A DNA stretch of 64,000 nucleotides from Pseudomonas triticifolii (lineage in GTDB: Bacteria > Pseudomonadota > Gammaproteobacteria > Pseudomonadales > Pseudomonadaceae): positions 1-64,000 of the forward strand of contig NZ_JACONV010000016.1 in NCBI RefSeq assembly GCF_014358015.1, in the 5' to 3' direction. The notes under the pieces were generated by a model, which worked only from the letters and a program-made list of their open reading frames with translations, made no database searches and had not been told where the DNA came from. Of the stretch, positions 51,783 to 60,863 are shown piece after piece. The position numbers were made by a program, and so were the translations under genes. Numbering within the stretch: the first letter of the stretch is position 1; the number at the start of each line of letters is the position of its first letter.

Positions 51783-53438
51783 ATGACCGAGCCCGAAGAT
51801 CCCAGCCGTGATCGTTTAAAGCAGCATTTTGCCCAACGGGTCATTCATCAAGCACGCCAGATACTGGAAACCTGGCAGCGGCTGCAAAAAGGCGAGTGGT
51901 CGGCCGGCGACATGGCTGAGTTGAAAGAGTCCACGCTGCGTCTGCTGCGCTTCGCGGAGCGGTTCGAGCAGGCCGAGCACATGGCGTTGGCGCAAGACAT
52001 TGGTGAGGCTCTGGACGCTGTCGAGGCCAACCGGGGGCGTTTGAACAGCAGCGCCATCACTGAGCTCAACCGTCTGATGCAGCGTCTGTCCCGTACCGGC
52101 CTGCGCCAGGGCGACAGGCTGGAGCAGACCTCGCTGCCGCCGTTGCGCAAGCCGGTTTACATTGCGCTGCAGGACCATGAGCGTGCGGAGCGGCTAGCCA
52201 AGCAGCTGGAGTTTTTCGGGTTATCGGCGCTGTCGTTGCACAGCGTGTCTGAATTTCAGATGGCAATGACACAGCGTCATCCGGCCGCCATCGTCATGGA
52301 TGTCGATTTCAGCGGACCTTCCCAAGGGCTGAAACTCGCGTCTCAGGCGCAGGAAGGTCTTGAGCAGAAGTTGCCGCTGTTGTTTTTCAGTCTTCATGAA
52401 ACCGATACCCCGACCCGACTGGCCGCGGTGCGTGCCGGTGGGCAGGAGTTTCTGACCGGGACGCTGGAAGCCTCCAGCCTGCTGGAAAAAATCGAAGTGC
52501 TGACCTGCGTGGCGCAATACGAGCCCTACAAGGTGCTGATCATCGACGATTCCCGCGCTCAGGCCACGCACACCGAGCGTGTACTCAATGCGGCCGGTAT
52601 CGTCACGCGCACCTTGCTCGACCCGATTCAGGCGATGCCCGAGCTGGCTGAGTTCCAGCCCGATCTGATCATTCTCGACATGTACATGCCCGGCTGCACG
52701 GGGACCGAGCTTGCCAAGGTCATCCGCCACAATGATCGCTACGTCAGCGTGCCAATCATTTACCTCTCTGCCGAAGACGATCAGGACAAGCAACTGGACG
52801 CCATGAGCGAAGGCGGGGATGACTTCCTGACCAAGCCGATCAAGCCGCGCCATCTGATCACCACCGTGCGCAACCGGGCCGCCAGGGCGCGCAACCTCAA
52901 GGCGCGGATGGTTCGTGACAGCCTGACCGGGCTGTATAACCACACGCATATTCTGCAGTTGCTGGAAGACTGCAGTTTTCGTTCGCGTCGCGAGGGCAAG
53001 CCATTGTGCTTTGCGATGCTTGATATCGACCACTTCAAGAAGGTCAACGACAGTCACGGGCACCCGATGGGTGACCGGGTGATCAAAAGCCTGGCGCTGT
53101 TTCTCAAGCAGCGGTTGCGCAAGACCGATTTCATCGGCCGTTACGGTGGCGAGGAATTTGCCATCGTGATGCCGGACACCGACATTCACAGTGCGCACAA
53201 AGTGCTGGAAGAGATCCGCCACCGCTTTGCAGAAATCCACTATCCCGCCCAGCCTGCGGATCTGTTCTGCACCTTCAGTGCGGGCGTGGTCTGTCTGGGT
53301 GCGCACGATGACAGCCTGACGCTGGCCTCTCACGCCGACAATGCGCTGTACCGTGCCAAGCACGCCGGTCGTAATCAGGTGCATTCGGCACTGGTCGAAG
53401 CGCCTTACCACGTCGTGTTGCCTGAAGTGCAGGTCTGA
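51783..53438 (+). CDS. gcbA: Diguanylate cyclase response regulator GcbA
   Basis: A 551-residue regulator with a helical Hpt-like N-terminus (about 10-105), a divergent receiver domain (IVMDVD near 173), a second receiver (LIILDMYMPG near 300) and a GGDEF domain with an intact GGEEF catalytic motif near 455-459 and an RKTD feedback site five residues before it. The product cyclic di-GMP favours attachment. Its place beside DUF2333 matches gcbA of other pseudomonads (recollection of PA4843). The ATG at 51783 begins the conserved part; the longer start at 51720 adds residues lacking similarity. Confidence 0.88.
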   Translation: MTEPEDPSRDRLKQHFAQRVIHQARQILETWQRLQKGEWSAGDMAELKESTLRLLRFAERFEQAEHMALAQDIGEALDAVEANRGRLNSSAITELNRLMQRLSRTGLRQGDRLEQTSLPPLRKPVYIALQDHERAERLAKQLEFFGLSALSLHSVSEFQMAMTQRHPAAIVMDVDFSGPSQGLKLASQAQEGLEQKLPLLFFSLHETDTPTRLAAVRAGGQEFLTGTLEASSLLEKIEVLTCVAQYEPYKVLIIDDSRAQATHTERVLNAAGIVTRTLLDPIQAMPELAEFQPDLIILDMYMPGCTGTELAKVIRHNDRYVSVPIIYLSAEDDQDKQLDAMSEGGDDFLTKPIKPRHLITTVRNRAARARNLKARMVRDSLTGLYNHTHILQLLEDCSFRSRREGKPLCFAMLDIDHFKKVNDSHGHPMGDRVIKSLALFLKQRLRKTDFIGRYGGEEFAIVMPDTDIHSAHKVLEEIRHRFAEIHYPAQPADLFCTFSAGVVCLGAHDDSLTLASHADNALYRAKHAGRNQVHSALVEAPYHVVLPEVQV

Positions 53439-53440
53439 TC

Positions 53441-54217
53441 TCAGTCCAGCGCCACGCGCGGCCTGGCGTTGAGTCTGCCGGGTGAAAACGCCAGCGCCAG
53501 TTGCGTACGGTTGTGCATGCGCGTCAGACGCAGGACCTGCGAGACGTACAGTTTGACAGTGTTTTCGGTGATGCCCAGTTCGCACGCGATCTGATAGTTG
53601 GTCTGCCCGGTGCTGACCAGCAACGCCACGTCCAGTTGGCGTGGAGAGAGCTTGGCGAAAGCGTCGGGCACCGGCTGAACATGATCTGTTTCGACAGCTG
53701 CGCTTTGGTCGGCCGCTGCCGATCCTCGCGCCTTATCCAGATTCTGATAGAGATCGTCGATGGACGCCGCCAGATACTGAAGCTTTTCGTTGAGCAGGCC
53801 CAGTTGTTGATGGTTGCTTTGCCGCTCGGCCAGCGCCTTGACCTGAGTCTGTACGCCTTCAAGCATTTCGTTCAGGTCGACAGGCTTCTGGTAGTAATCG
53901 GCGATGCCGGCTCGCAAGGCCTTGATCACATCTTTTTTCTCGGCCTTGCCGGTCAGCATGATTGCTTCGAACAGGTGCTTCCTGCCCCCGACGCGTTTCA
54001 TCGTCTCAACCATTTCGATGCCGTCCATGCCCGGCATGTCCAGGTCGCACAGCACAATGCCGATGGCCTCATCCCGGGTGAAGTGTTCGATGGCTTCGCG
54101 ACTGGAAAGGCTGGGTATGCATTGATATCCACTGCCTTCAAGGAACTCGCTGAGCTCTTCGACGATGAGCGGCTGGTCATCGACGACCAGAATTTTTACC
54201 GGTGAAAACGTGTTCAC
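53441..54217 (-). CDS. pprB: PprB-like LuxR-family response regulator
   Basis: 258 residues: receiver domain (LVVDDQPL near 10, phospho-Asp in LCDLDMPG near 57, Lys in YYQKPV), a coiled linker, and a C-terminal LuxR/FixJ helix-turn-helix (LSPRQLDVALLVSTGQTNYQ near 186-205, then LGITENTVKLYVSQVLR). By neighbourhood with prepilin peptidase, TadG and a PAS kinase it corresponds to PprB, which turns on the Tad pilus in P. aeruginosa. The GTG at 54215-54217 follows GGGAG; a TTG at 54241 is possible but weaker. Confidence 0.8.
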   Translation of the reverse strand: MNTFSPVKILVVDDQPLIVEELSEFLEGSGYQCIPSLSSREAIEHFTRDEAIGIVLCDLDMPGMDGIEMVETMKRVGGRKHLFEAIMLTGKAEKKDVIKALRAGIADYYQKPVDLNEMLEGVQTQVKALAERQSNHQQLGLLNEKLQYLAASIDDLYQNLDKARGSAAADQSAAVETDHVQPVPDAFAKLSPRQLDVALLVSTGQTNYQIACELGITENTVKLYVSQVLRLTRMHNRTQLALAFSPGRLNARPRVALD

Positions 54218-54392
54218 GCGCAACTCCCTGTCAGTGGACAATACTATAAAGACTGAGGCCAGAGTCCATTTCCCTAACTTCCGAGGACACTGAGCGATGA
54301 GGGTTCAACTCATGTCGGCGCTTGTATCGACTATCAGGATTTAACCTAGTCGTACTTTGTGATTATGTATATGGCTTTAAAGGTTTCGTCGA

Positions 54393-54863
54393 TCAACGGA
54401 TAAGTAGGCTCACGGCGACGAGGCCGATAAACAGGAACGGCGAAAAAGGATATTTATTTGTCATTCCCGGGCTCATCAGCAAGTAACGGCGCGTAAGTCT
54501 CTGGTTTAAAAGCGGCCATAGGTACTTGCCTGCCAGTGCCCATGCGGCCAAGGCGATTGCGGCGCCAATGAAGGTGCCCAGCAGGTGCAGGGTGTCGCTT
54601 GCCAGCGCCAGCGCCAGCAGTAATTTCACGTCTGCAGCCCCCAGCCTGCGCAGCGCATGGCCCGGCAGGGTCAGGGCCAGTGCGATCACGGCAGCCTGGC
54701 CTGCGTCATCGGGATGCGCGCCGAGCCATGTGTGCCCGGTGTACGCCAGAAATGCCAGAGCCAAGGCTGCAATGCCCAGTGTCAGCCAGTTGGAAATTTC
54801 TTTCTGTCGAGCGTCCTGTTCGGCGCAGACAGCAAACCATATGAGTAGGAAAAATAAATCCAT
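54393..54863 (-). CDS. fppA: Type IVb prepilin peptidase (TadV/FppA)
   Basis: A 156-residue A24-family aspartic protease of the inner membrane that cuts and may methylate Flp prepilin. Both catalytic aspartates are visible: D17 in EQDARQKEISNW and D78 in GAADVKLLLAL, the GxxD-like motif. There are four to six hydrophobic helices and no N-terminal cysteine methyltransferase domain, as in other short Tad peptidases. It lies 175 bp downstream of nothing on its strand, so probably has its own promoter. Confidence 0.92.
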   Translation of the reverse strand: MDLFFLLIWFAVCAEQDARQKEISNWLTLGIAALALAFLAYTGHTWLGAHPDDAGQAAVIALALTLPGHALRRLGAADVKLLLALALASDTLHLLGTFIGAAIALAAWALAGKYLWPLLNQRLTRRYLLMSPGMTNKYPFSPFLFIGLVAVSLLIR

Positions 54864-54938
54864 CAGGTAAAAAACATCCTCATTCCTTGAAAGAAACTAT
54901 GCTGACTTAATGCAGTGACTGTCAGGGTAGACGTTGAT

Positions 54939-55394
54939 ATGGCAACAGCCCCGCCTCTTTCTTCGCCCCGCAGACAACGGGGCGCTGCCGCTATCGAGTT
55001 TGCGGCGGTATTCGTCATGTTCTTCGCCGTGTTCTACGGCGCTGTGAGTTACAGCCTGCCGCTGCTGATGCTGCAGTCTTTCAACGCCGCAGCGAGTGAG
55101 GCGGTGCGGCGCAGCGTAGCGCTCAGCCCCTCGGTGACCAACTACAACCAATTGATCGTGACTCAGGCCGAGAGCGTGGTCATGAACCAGCTGTCCTGGA
55201 TACCCGCATCGCTCGGATTCAGCAGCACCCACGTGCGCGTGACCTACACGGCCGGTGTGCTGACCGCCAACATCAGTTATCCCAAATCCAGACTGGCCCA
55301 GGTCCTGCCGTTTCTGACCTTGCCCGGTATCGGTGAAATACCGCGCCTGCCCACTCATCTCTCTGCCCAAGCGAGCCTGCAACTTGTCCCTTGA
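54939..55394 (+). CDS. TadE-like pseudopilin
   Basis: 151 residues; N-terminal RRQRGAAAIEFAAVFVMFFAVFYG, a TadE signature in which the prepilin peptidase site precedes the Glu at +5 (RG|AAAIEF), then one helix and an extracytoplasmic domain. Minor pilin-like protein of the Tad machine. The ATG at 54939 follows AGGG; a GTG at 54915 is a longer option. The downstream kinase overlaps its 3' end. Confidence 0.87.
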   Translation: MATAPPLSSPRRQRGAAAIEFAAVFVMFFAVFYGAVSYSLPLLMLQSFNAAASEAVRRSVALSPSVTNYNQLIVTQAESVVMNQLSWIPASLGFSSTHVRVTYTAGVLTANISYPKSRLAQVLPFLTLPGIGEIPRLPTHLSAQASLQLVP

Positions 55395-58152
55395 TAAAAG
55401 CCGTTTGAGTCGCTGGCTGGGCCGTGCCGAAGCGCCCCCCGTGCAGCAGACCGTGTTCGTTGCAACCGAACCAGACCCTATCGGTGCCGACCTGTACCTG
55501 CTGCTGGATGATGACGGGCGTGTGCAAAGCGTCAGTCCTCACCTGGCTTTGCGGCTTGGCATCGCGGCCCCGATGGTCGCCACTCAGCGTTTGATGAGCC
55601 TGCTGTTGCCCAACAGCGCGCTGGTGATCGAAGGTATTCCGCGTGACTGGTTGGGACACATGCTCGACCTGGACTTCAAGAGTGCCGATGCTCATACCTT
55701 GCATGCGCGTGGCTGGGTACAGGCGCGCGGCAAGGACTGGTTGCTGCAGTTGCTGGATATCAGCGATTTGATGGAGGAGGCCAGCGCAGCGCGCAGCCGT
55801 CAGCATTGCCTGCGTGTGGCCGGGCAGATAGCAGAACGGGTGCGCGTGTGCCATGTCGACCGCCTCAAGGCCGTGGTATCGGAACAGCTCGAAGAGCTGG
55901 CGCAGCACTGGCACATACCCTGTGTCGCGCTGGTCTTGCCCGCGCCCGGCGGTGTCGGCTGGCAGGTCTACTGCCAGTACAACGCCCACACGGCACCGGA
56001 ACTGTGGCAGGCCGGACAGCGTCTGGGCGCTGGGCTGGACACGCTTAACGCCAACACCACTCATCAGTTGTCGTTCGGCACGGGTTCGATATCCGGTCCG
56101 CTGCAAAGCGCATTTGGCAACGCCGACGGCTTTTTGATGCCCCACAGCCGCGAAGGTGTGGCCAGAGCCTGGTTGCTGTTCGGTTTCTACGACGCGCGCC
56201 AGCAGGCGCCTGACCTGGGGGAGCGGGAATGGCTGAACCTGTGTTCGGCGCTGGCCGGGCCGGTGCTGTTCAGGCTGTCGGAGCAGCACAACCGCCACCA
56301 CGTCGAGCGTCTGGCGGTGCTTCAGGATCTGCTCGGCACTGGCTGGTGGGAGTTGTTGCCTGGCAGTGACGAGATACTGCTGGCACCGCAACTGGCGCGC
56401 AGCCTGCGTCTGGCTGATCGGGTGGAGAGCTTGCCGCGTCAGGACTGGCTGGCGCTGATTCATCCTGCCGACCGTCAGGAGCTGGCCAGTCGTCTGGCGC
56501 AGTTGCGCGACAAAGGCACACCGATGCTGTTCTGCGTGCGTCTGGCGCAGGCCGATCCGACGCAGCAAACCCTCTGGTTCCGGATTCAGGGCCAGGCGCT
56601 GATCAGCGGTCAGGTGCAGCGCGTGCTGGGTTTCATGCTGGATGTCAGCGATATCAAGAATCAGGAAACCGATGCCGCCGCCGCACATGCGCGGCTGGAC
56701 AACCTGATCGCCAGCTCACCTGCCGTGATCTATGTGCAGCGCTACGATCAGGGCAATCTGGAGCCGACCTTTTTCAGTGACAGCCTTACACCCTTGCTGG
56801 GCTGGACGCTGGCCGAGTGCATCGAAGGCCAGCTGGCTGAATACATCCACCCGCAGGACCGCGACATCTGGTTCGAGCGCAACCGGCAGCTGCTGCGCGA
56901 AGGCTTTGTCAGCCGCCGTTATCGACTGCGCGGCAAGGACGGCAGTTACCACTGGCTGCTCGATGAGGCCCGTTTGCTGCGTGACGACCTCGGCATGCCG
57001 GTGGAGGCCGTCGGTCTGTGGCTTGATGTGACCGAAGCCACGCTGGCGGCCGAGCAGGTGCGCAAGAGCGAGGAGCGCTACCGGATTCTGGTCGAGGATT
57101 CGCCCGCGATGATCTGCCGTTATACCCCGGACCTGGTGCTCAGCTTTGGCAACAGACCACTGGCCAACTACATGGAGTGCACGCCGGAGCAACTGACGGG
57201 CATCAATCTGGGCGACTGGCTGTCGGATGAGCAACGTGAGGCGTTCCTTCGCCGTATCAGCCAGCTCACACCCGAAAACCCGATGAGCACTGAAGAAATC
57301 TGCATCGAACTGCCCGGCCGCGAATACGCCTGGTGGGTCTGGGCCGACCGTGGCGTGTTCGACGAACAGGGCAGGCTGGTCGAGATTCAGGCGGTAGGCC
57401 GTGACAACACCGACGTACGGCGCTCACGGATGCAATTGAACCAGAGCGCCAAAATGGCGACGCTGGGCGAAATGTCGACCGGTTTGGCCCATGAGATCAA
57501 TCAGCCGCTCAACGTCATGCGCATGGCGGTGGTCAATGTCCTCAAGCGGCTGGGCAGGGGCGATGTCGATATTGAGTACCTCACCGAAAAACTCAACCGC
57601 ATCGACGCCCAGGTACAACGTGCCGCGCGGGTGGTGGATCACATGCGGGTCTTCGGTCGTCGTTCCGAAATCGAGGAGCAGCTGTTCAACCCCGCCCAGG
57701 CAGTGGAAGGCACGCTTTCAATGCTGTCCGAAGGCATGAAGGGTAAGGGTGTGCAGTTGCGTGTCGGCGAGATGGGCGAGCCGGTGCAGGTGCGCGGGCA
57801 TATGGATCAGCTGGAACAAGTGCTGATCAACCTGATGGTCAACGCCCGCGATGCGCTTCTGTCGCGTCGCGAGAAGGATCGCGATTTCGAGCCCTGGATC
57901 GGCGTCGAGGTCGAGCGTGACGAAAACATCATCCGCCTGAGCGTGCAGGACAACGGCGGCGGTATCGATCCACGTCTGCTGGAGCGGATTTTCGAACCGT
58001 TTTTCACCACCAAGCCGATAGGCGTCGGCACCGGGCTTGGGTTGTCGGTCAGCTACGGCATCGTCGACCAGATGGGCGGCCAGTTGACGGTCAGCAACGT
58101 GGGTGAGGGCGCACGGTTTCGCATCGAACTGCCGATCTTCAACGCCAGCTAG
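55384..58152 (+). CDS. pprA: PprA-like PAS sensor histidine kinase
   Basis: 922 residues with no membrane helix, so cytosolic. It has several PAS/PAC modules (the clearest near residues 440-570 and 575-695), then HisKA with GLAHEINQPL (His near 722) and a full ATPase domain (N-box NLMVNARDAL, DNGGGI, VGTGLGLS). It presumably phosphorylates the PprB-like regulator. The start is uncertain: TTG at 55384 overlaps the TadE-like stop; a GTG at 55333 would extend it by 17 residues. Its TAG shares the palindrome CTAG with the TAG of the convergent tadG. Confidence 0.85.
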   Translation: MSLDKSRLSRWLGRAEAPPVQQTVFVATEPDPIGADLYLLLDDDGRVQSVSPHLALRLGIAAPMVATQRLMSLLLPNSALVIEGIPRDWLGHMLDLDFKSADAHTLHARGWVQARGKDWLLQLLDISDLMEEASAARSRQHCLRVAGQIAERVRVCHVDRLKAVVSEQLEELAQHWHIPCVALVLPAPGGVGWQVYCQYNAHTAPELWQAGQRLGAGLDTLNANTTHQLSFGTGSISGPLQSAFGNADGFLMPHSREGVARAWLLFGFYDARQQAPDLGEREWLNLCSALAGPVLFRLSEQHNRHHVERLAVLQDLLGTGWWELLPGSDEILLAPQLARSLRLADRVESLPRQDWLALIHPADRQELASRLAQLRDKGTPMLFCVRLAQADPTQQTLWFRIQGQALISGQVQRVLGFMLDVSDIKNQETDAAAAHARLDNLIASSPAVIYVQRYDQGNLEPTFFSDSLTPLLGWTLAECIEGQLAEYIHPQDRDIWFERNRQLLREGFVSRRYRLRGKDGSYHWLLDEARLLRDDLGMPVEAVGLWLDVTEATLAAEQVRKSEERYRILVEDSPAMICRYTPDLVLSFGNRPLANYMECTPEQLTGINLGDWLSDEQREAFLRRISQLTPENPMSTEEICIELPGREYAWWVWADRGVFDEQGRLVEIQAVGRDNTDVRRSRMQLNQSAKMATLGEMSTGLAHEINQPLNVMRMAVVNVLKRLGRGDVDIEYLTEKLNRIDAQVQRAARVVDHMRVFGRRSEIEEQLFNPAQAVEGTLSMLSEGMKGKGVQLRVGEMGEPVQVRGHMDQLEQVLINLMVNARDALLSRREKDRDFEPWIGVEVERDENIIRLSVQDNGGGIDPRLLERIFEPFFTTKPIGVGTGLGLSVSYGIVDQMGGQLTVSNVGEGARFRIELPIFNAS

Positions 58153-60173
58153 ATCACCAGTTGGGCCTGGCCGAAGTTGCAGCTCAGATTGACGCCTACA
58201 TCGGCAGGCGCCAGCGTCACGCCGAGCGCTGCCAGCAGAGGGTCGACGACCGAGGTCAACAAGGGCTTGAGGGTGTTCTCGACAATGACATCCAGCGCGC
58301 CGGTCAGGCTGCTCAGGATTGTGGCCGCGCCGGTGATCAGATTGCCCAGCGTTGTGCTCGTCGCGGGCTTGTAGACATCGACCTTGACGCCCGAGACGAC
58401 GCCATCGAGAACGGTGCTGGGTTTGACCGAAGTCGTGGTGGTCAGAAAGTAGGGCGGGCTGCTGATCTCCGGCAGGTTGGGCGAGCTAAAGGTGGTGTTG
58501 GTCGCAGAGGCGCTGCCCAGCGGTGCCTGGCTGACCGTATCGAAGCTGAGGCCGATGCCACCGCCGCCGAAGGGCGTGCGGGCGGTGCAGTTGCCCAGAA
58601 GGCCCAATATCTTTTGACAGGTCATGGTGCCGATATCGATCACGGGCAGTGGTATAGCGGTGACAGCGGATGGTGCGGTGCTGGCCGGGAAAGCGTCGTT
58701 AATCTGGCCCAGCTTGGCGGTGACCAGTGCGGCGTCGGTGCGGACGGTCAAGGTCTTGATGGTATTGCTGGTGCAGGTATAGCCGGTGATGTAGCTGTCG
58801 GCGCTGGCCAGCGAGAGACTCAGGTCTATTTTGGGTCCGGTCGCTGGCGTGCCGCTGTCCAGGAATTTTATATCCGAGACCATACAACTGGTCAGGCCCA
58901 CCGCACAGGTCGCCGAGGTCACCACGCCTGCCAGATTCAGGTTCAAGGCACTGTTGAGAAGTGGCGTAAGACTGCCGACCACCGAGCCTGCGGTATTGGC
59001 CAGTGACGTTATTGTGCCCAGAACCGGCAGGTTGATCGATACCAGTGCACGCATCTGTGCGGTGCGCACGTAGATCCGGTTGGCGCCGTTTCTGGGGTTG
59101 AGCGGATCGATCTTGCCGGGGTCGCCAATGGCTGACAGTTGAGGCGGTTCGATGACCTGGATGCGTGCCGTGACCTGCGCCAGGTTGCCGACATTGATTT
59201 GCGCCGCCGCCGAGATACCGTTCTTGTGGTTGGCCAGTTGTGCCAGGCTCTGGACCAGGTCCGTCAGCCGTAGCTGGGTGTTCAGTGCTGCAATGTCGGT
59301 ACTGCCTTGCACGGCCAGCAGTTGCCCGAGCAGGACAGTGGTGGTGCCGGTGGCGGCCTTGATGGCTTGCAGACCCGCGAGAGTGGCGGTGCCGCCCAAT
59401 GTGCCGTTGACGTCCAGGACATTGATGGCGCTCTGCACCAGTTGGCTGACGGACACCGTGGTGTTGAGCACCTCGGTGTACCCGACGGCGGTCAGGTTCA
59501 GATCGGTTTTCAGCCGATTCAGATAAGCCAGCAGGCTCAGGTCAGTGCTGGCCAGGGCCTGCCAGTTCGCAACGCTCAGGTTCAGCGTGCCGCCCAGCAT
59601 TGTGCCCACAATGGGGTTGAGAATCGCAGCTTTGGCGCTGTCGATGGTCATTGTTGCACTGCGGATGGTCAACGCCGCCAAGGGCGGTGTACCCGCTGCA
59701 ACCGCGGTGGCGCTGAGCTGAATGGTGGGAGAAACCGGCCCGCTGCTGAACAACGCGCCGATGCCCGCAGCGACGCTGCGCGGCACGGCGTGGCTGACCA
59801 CCACCTGAATGGCTCCGGATTGTGTGGCATTGGCGATGAAGACGCGTTGGCTCTGGGGATTGGTGGCCAGTGTGCCGCAGCTTGCGACCAGCGTGCGTCC
59901 GTCCGTGCCCGGTGTGAAGCCGTTACGTATTGCGCTCTGATTGGCATAACTGCTGGCGCTTGCGCCGGCCGTGCAAGTGCCCTTGCGGCCTGCGGCTTCC
60001 AGGGCGGCGATGTCGGCCACGCGCTGCAAGGAGCGTTTTTCCAGGTACAGCCTGCCGCTGTCGATCACCACCAGCGTGAACAGCAACGCGAGGCCAAGCG
60101 TGAGCGCGGCCACAAGCCCGATCGCACCGCGTTGCCGAGCCCGCCGGGCGGTGTAGTGAATCAGGGGAGACAT
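58149..60173 (-). CDS. tadG: TadG-like pilus-associated protein
   Basis: 674 residues with the TadE/G N-terminal region (RARQRGAIGLVAALTLGLALLFTLVVIDSGRL, helix about 17-38) and a large Ser/Thr/Leu-rich extracytoplasmic domain with paired cysteines (for example TCTAG near 65, CAVGLTSCM near 425, FGGGGIG near 550). It probably helps anchor or assemble Flp pili. The ATG at 60171-60173 follows AAGGAG. A GTG two codons upstream is possible. Confidence 0.87.
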   Translation of the reverse strand: MSPLIHYTARRARQRGAIGLVAALTLGLALLFTLVVIDSGRLYLEKRSLQRVADIAALEAAGRKGTCTAGASASSYANQSAIRNGFTPGTDGRTLVASCGTLATNPQSQRVFIANATQSGAIQVVVSHAVPRSVAAGIGALFSSGPVSPTIQLSATAVAAGTPPLAALTIRSATMTIDSAKAAILNPIVGTMLGGTLNLSVANWQALASTDLSLLAYLNRLKTDLNLTAVGYTEVLNTTVSVSQLVQSAINVLDVNGTLGGTATLAGLQAIKAATGTTTVLLGQLLAVQGSTDIAALNTQLRLTDLVQSLAQLANHKNGISAAAQINVGNLAQVTARIQVIEPPQLSAIGDPGKIDPLNPRNGANRIYVRTAQMRALVSINLPVLGTITSLANTAGSVVGSLTPLLNSALNLNLAGVVTSATCAVGLTSCMVSDIKFLDSGTPATGPKIDLSLSLASADSYITGYTCTSNTIKTLTVRTDAALVTAKLGQINDAFPASTAPSAVTAIPLPVIDIGTMTCQKILGLLGNCTARTPFGGGGIGLSFDTVSQAPLGSASATNTTFSSPNLPEISSPPYFLTTTTSVKPSTVLDGVVSGVKVDVYKPATSTTLGNLITGAATILSSLTGALDVIVENTLKPLLTSVVDPLLAALGVTLAPADVGVNLSCNFGQAQLVI

Positions 60174-60278
60174 CAGCACTCCTTCGGCATCGCCATCGCT
60201 TCCTCACCTGTTGTCCGGGAGTGTAGTCAAGGCGTTGGAGGTGTGCTGGTGTAGACGATCAGGTCTGCATCACCAGCC

Positions 60279-60845
60279 TTAGCGCGGCGGGTATTGCTCC
60301 AGGATTTTGGCCACTGTTGCGCGCATGGCGGTGTCCCGGTCGGCCGGGTTGCCGGCGTTATCGCTGAGGATGCGCTCGGTGCTGCCGCGCCAGACCAGTT
60401 TGCCGTCCTTGCTGTCGATCAGGTCGATCTGCAGGGTCGACACCTTGTAGTCAACGCTGCGGGTTTCAGTATTCATCGGTGCGCCCCAGTAGCCGTAACC
60501 GCCCCACGGGCCCCCCCAGCCGCCGCCATAGTTGGTGCTGACCAGTTGCTGGCGGTTCTCGACGATCAGCCAGGCCTGGACTTTCAGGTCGGCAGGCTTT
60601 CCGGCAGGTGCCATGCGCAGGCCACGCTGGTCCAGTTGATCATTGATCGACTGGCGAATGCGCTGTTCGGTCAGGTCGCTTTTGAGGCGGGGATCATCAG
60701 GCTGGTACTGCACGCCGGGCTCTTTCCAGCTCCAGGTGCTATAGCCGCCAAAGTCCCGCTGGGCGTCAAAGTCACGATTGACCTGGCTGGTTTGGCACGC
60801 GGTGATCAGGATCAGGCACGACAACAACACAAGGCGGCGGAACAT
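60279..60845 (-). CDS. DUF4136 lipoprotein 1
   Basis: A 188-residue exported lipoprotein: signal peptide with lipobox LITAC (Cys near 17) and a DUF4136 domain (about 25-188) with GWG/GYG-rich loop near residues 120-135. Function unknown; such proteins are small outer-membrane or periplasmic lipoproteins. It is 18 bp downstream of a second DUF4136 gene, and the two probably form an operon. Confidence 0.88.
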   Translation of the reverse strand: MFRRLVLLSCLILITACQTSQVNRDFDAQRDFGGYSTWSWKEPGVQYQPDDPRLKSDLTEQRIRQSINDQLDQRGLRMAPAGKPADLKVQAWLIVENRQQLVSTNYGGGWGGPWGGYGYWGAPMNTETRSVDYKVSTLQIDLIDSKDGKLVWRGSTERILSDNAGNPADRDTAMRATVAKILEQYPPR

Positions 60846-60863
60846 GGCAGTTCTCCAGAAGAG

